Shown piece after piece: positions 6,815-8,157 of a DNA stretch of 8,157 nt. Every line of letters begins with the position of its first letter. Position 1 is the first letter of the stretch. The stretch lies in NCBI GenBank assembly GCA_903864485.1, contig CAIPGD010000486.1:1-8157 (forward strand). The letters run 5' to 3'. The notes under the pieces were generated by a model. It was not told the DNA's origin. It was given only the letters and a program-made list of their open reading frames with translations, and made no database searches. A program made the translations under genes and the position numbers. The DNA comes from an uncultured bacterium (GTDB taxonomy: Bacteria > Pseudomonadota > Gammaproteobacteria > Burkholderiales > Burkholderiaceae_E).

Positions 6815-8157
6815 ATGGTGGCGTCCATTGCGACGGTTTCCGATGCGGTGGCTTCCGATGCGGTAGCTTCCGATGCGGTAGCTTCCGATGGTGGGGCGAC
6901 CGCCAGGGCAGCGGCCCAGACTGATCTGCGCGCCTACTTGACGTCATTGCCCCATTTGCCCGGTGTCTACCGGATGCATGCGGCCGACGGTTCCTTGCTC
7001 TATGTTGGCAAGGCACGCGACCTCAAGAAACGCGTGTCGAGCTATTTTCAAAAGACCCATTCGAGCCCCCGAATCGGGCTGATGGTCTCGCAGATTGCAT
7101 GGCTCGAGACAACGATCACGCGCAGTGAAGCCGAAGCCTTGTTGCTCGAGAACAATCTGATCAAGACCAACAAGCCGCGTTACAACATTCTGTTTCGCGA
7201 TGACAAGTCGTACCCCTACGTCAAACTCAGTGGCCATCAATGGCCCCGTCTGGCTTACTACCGCGGGGGGGTTGATCGTGATGGACAGTATTTCGGCCCC
7301 TACCCAAACGCTTGGTCGGTTAAAGAAAGTATCCAGGTCCTACAGAAGGTGTTTCGGTTGCGCAGCTGCGAGGACACGGTTTTTGCCAATCGCAGCCGTC
7401 CGTGCCTCTTGGCGCAGATCGATCGCTGCAGCGCCCCTTGCGTCGCGGCGATTGAGCCCGAGGCTTATCGGGCCGATGTCATTCAGGCCACTCGGTTTCT
7501 GCGTGGCGAACACGGTGCCTTGATGGCCGAATTTGAAGCCGCCATGTTGGAGGCTGCAGAGGATCTGCGATTTGAGGAAGCCGCAATTTATCGCAACCGA
7601 ATGACGTCGCTCGGGCGGATTTTGCAGCAACAGTCAGTCGACACGGGTGGCGAGGTCGATGCCGATGTGATCGCCGTTACGATCCAGGGCGGACGGGTCT
7701 GCGTGAATTTGGCCATGATTCGCGGAGGACGTCATCTCGGCGATCGACCCCATTTCCCCTCGCAGGCCCAAGGGGTGGAGCAAGCCTGGGATCTGGCCGA
7801 AATCGTGACTGCCTTTGTATCCCAACATTACCTCGTGGCCCCCGCGCCAGGGGTGATCGTGTGCGCGACAGCGATTCCTGACGAGGCACTGGCGGCGCTT
7901 GAACAACAAACGGAGCATCCCATCACCTGGGTGCGGCAACCGCATGAGAATCGCCGCCGATGGCTGGAATCGTGTCAGCAGAACGCGGACATTGCTCTCG
8001 CCCGTCTACTCTCGGAGGACGGATCCGCTCGGGCGCGAACCCGCCGTTTATTAGAGGCCCTGGGCCTGGATCCTGATCTCGAAGACGACGCGTTTGATCG
8101 CTTTCGGATCGAGTGTTTTGATATCAGCCACACCATGGGCGAAGCGACCCAGGCCTC
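6815..8157 (+). CDS. uvrC: UvrABC excinuclease subunit C, 5' part, 3' end outside the window
   Basis: UvrC makes both cuts around a DNA lesion in nucleotide excision repair. The ATG at 6815 gives 447 visible residues. Residues 1-35 are a low-complexity extension with an SDAVA repeat; typical UvrC begins near TDLRAYLTSLPHLPGVYRM at 36-54. The GIY-YIG nuclease domain shows GVY (50-52), YVG (63-65), Arg73 and Glu112. Cys185, Cys197, Cys205 and Cys209 have the spacing 12-8-4 of the [4Fe-4S] ligands reported in E. coli UvrC. A UVR helical motif that contacts UvrB lies at about 236-270. The visible part ends in RIECFDISH, with Asp436 as the first catalytic acid of the RNase H-like second nuclease; the helix-hairpin-helix region lies beyond the window. 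An in-frame GTG at 6794, overlapping the nagZ stop, would add seven residues. GGGG at 6806-6809 is a plausible ribosome-binding site for the ATG. Confidence 0.95.
   Translation, partial: MVASIATVSDAVASDAVASDAVASDGGATARAAAQTDLRAYLTSLPHLPGVYRMHAADGSLLYVGKARDLKKRVSSYFQKTHSSPRIGLMVSQIAWLETTITRSEAEALLLENNLIKTNKPRYNILFRDDKSYPYVKLSGHQWPRLAYYRGGVDRDGQYFGPYPNAWSVKESIQVLQKVFRLRSCEDTVFANRSRPCLLAQIDRCSAPCVAAIEPEAYRADVIQATRFLRGEHGALMAEFEAAMLEAAEDLRFEEAAIYRNRMTSLGRILQQQSVDTGGEVDADVIAVTIQGGRVCVNLAMIRGGRHLGDRPHFPSQAQGVEQAWDLAEIVTAFVSQHYLVAPAPGVIVCATAIPDEALAALEQQTEHPITWVRQPHENRRRWLESCQQNADIALARLLSEDGSARARTRRLLEALGLDPDLEDDAFDRFRIECFDISHTMGEATQA
6839..6890 (+). repeat. 15-bp tandem repeat in the 5' end of uvrC
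   Basis: Three full 15-base units lie at 6839-6853, 6854-6868 and 6869-6883 with consensus TCCGATGCGGTRGCT; units two and three are identical and unit one differs at a single base. Seven bases of a fourth unit follow at 6884-6890. In the uvrC frame they encode (Ser-Asp-Ala-Val-Ala)x3 then Ser-Asp-Gly. A more diverged copy may precede them, since ACGGTT resembles GCGGTR plus GCT. The unit length is a multiple of three, so copy-number change would lengthen or shorten the protein without a frameshift. Confidence 0.92.

Noticed and set aside
6839..6890. CRISPR-like array
   Set aside because: The units are directly adjoining with no spacers, are only 15 bases long and lie in the uvrC reading frame; this is a coding tandem repeat.
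6438..7016. Minus-strand open frame with a Lys/Pro/His-rich repeat (HRKLP-type units)
   Set aside because: It is the antisense reading of the nagZ end and of the uvrC 15-bp repeat; its repeat is only the reverse complement of that tandem array. It crosses two well-supported genes and resembles no family I know.
7200..7523. Plus-strand open frame of 107 codons in a second frame within uvrC
   Set aside because: The overlapping uvrC frame here carries the conserved GIY-YIG end and the four iron-sulfur cysteines; the alternative frame is a shadow.

Overview
This window is a dense, single-strand housekeeping gene cluster from a betaproteobacterium, probably of the order Burkholderiales. The assignment is inferred from gene order (lepA-lepB-rnc-era-recO-pdxJ-acpS-nagZ-uvrC), from the LepA, NagZ and UvrC sequences, and from a GC-rich but not extreme base composition. 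I cannot name a genus. All genes read on the + strand. The widest gap between genes is 30 bases, and several genes overlap or nearly touch, so the region looks like one operon. I saw no tRNA, rRNA, insertion sequence, CRISPR array, clear promoter or hairpin terminator.

Layout: the 3' part of lepA (translation GTPase EF4) enters from the left edge. It is followed by lepB (signal peptidase I), rnc (RNase III), era (ribosome-assembly GTPase), recO (recombination mediator), pdxJ (pyridoxine 5'-phosphate synthase), an acpS-nagZ reading frame, and the 5' part of uvrC, which runs off the right edge. The cluster joins protein synthesis and export (lepA, lepB), RNA and ribosome maturation (rnc, era), DNA repair (recO, uvrC), cofactor and carrier-protein maturation (pdxJ, acpS) and cell-wall recycling (nagZ).

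The most unusual part is 5341-6801. A complete AcpS and a complete NagZ lie in one uninterrupted 486-codon frame with almost no linker. The strongest Shine-Dalgarno sequence I could find in the window sits inside this frame, 8 bases before the Met codon where NagZ would normally begin. This is either a real bifunctional fusion, a gene making both a fusion and a free NagZ, or a one-base sequence error hiding the acpS stop codon.

Two more features stand out. The two DNA-repair genes, recO and uvrC, both begin with short in-frame tandem repeats (12 bp and 15 bp units) that encode low-complexity N-terminal extensions. The recO repeat also covers the era stop codon, giving era four in-frame TAG codons. 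No unknown multi-gene system is visible; the novelty lies in gene fusion and repeat-driven change at gene boundaries.
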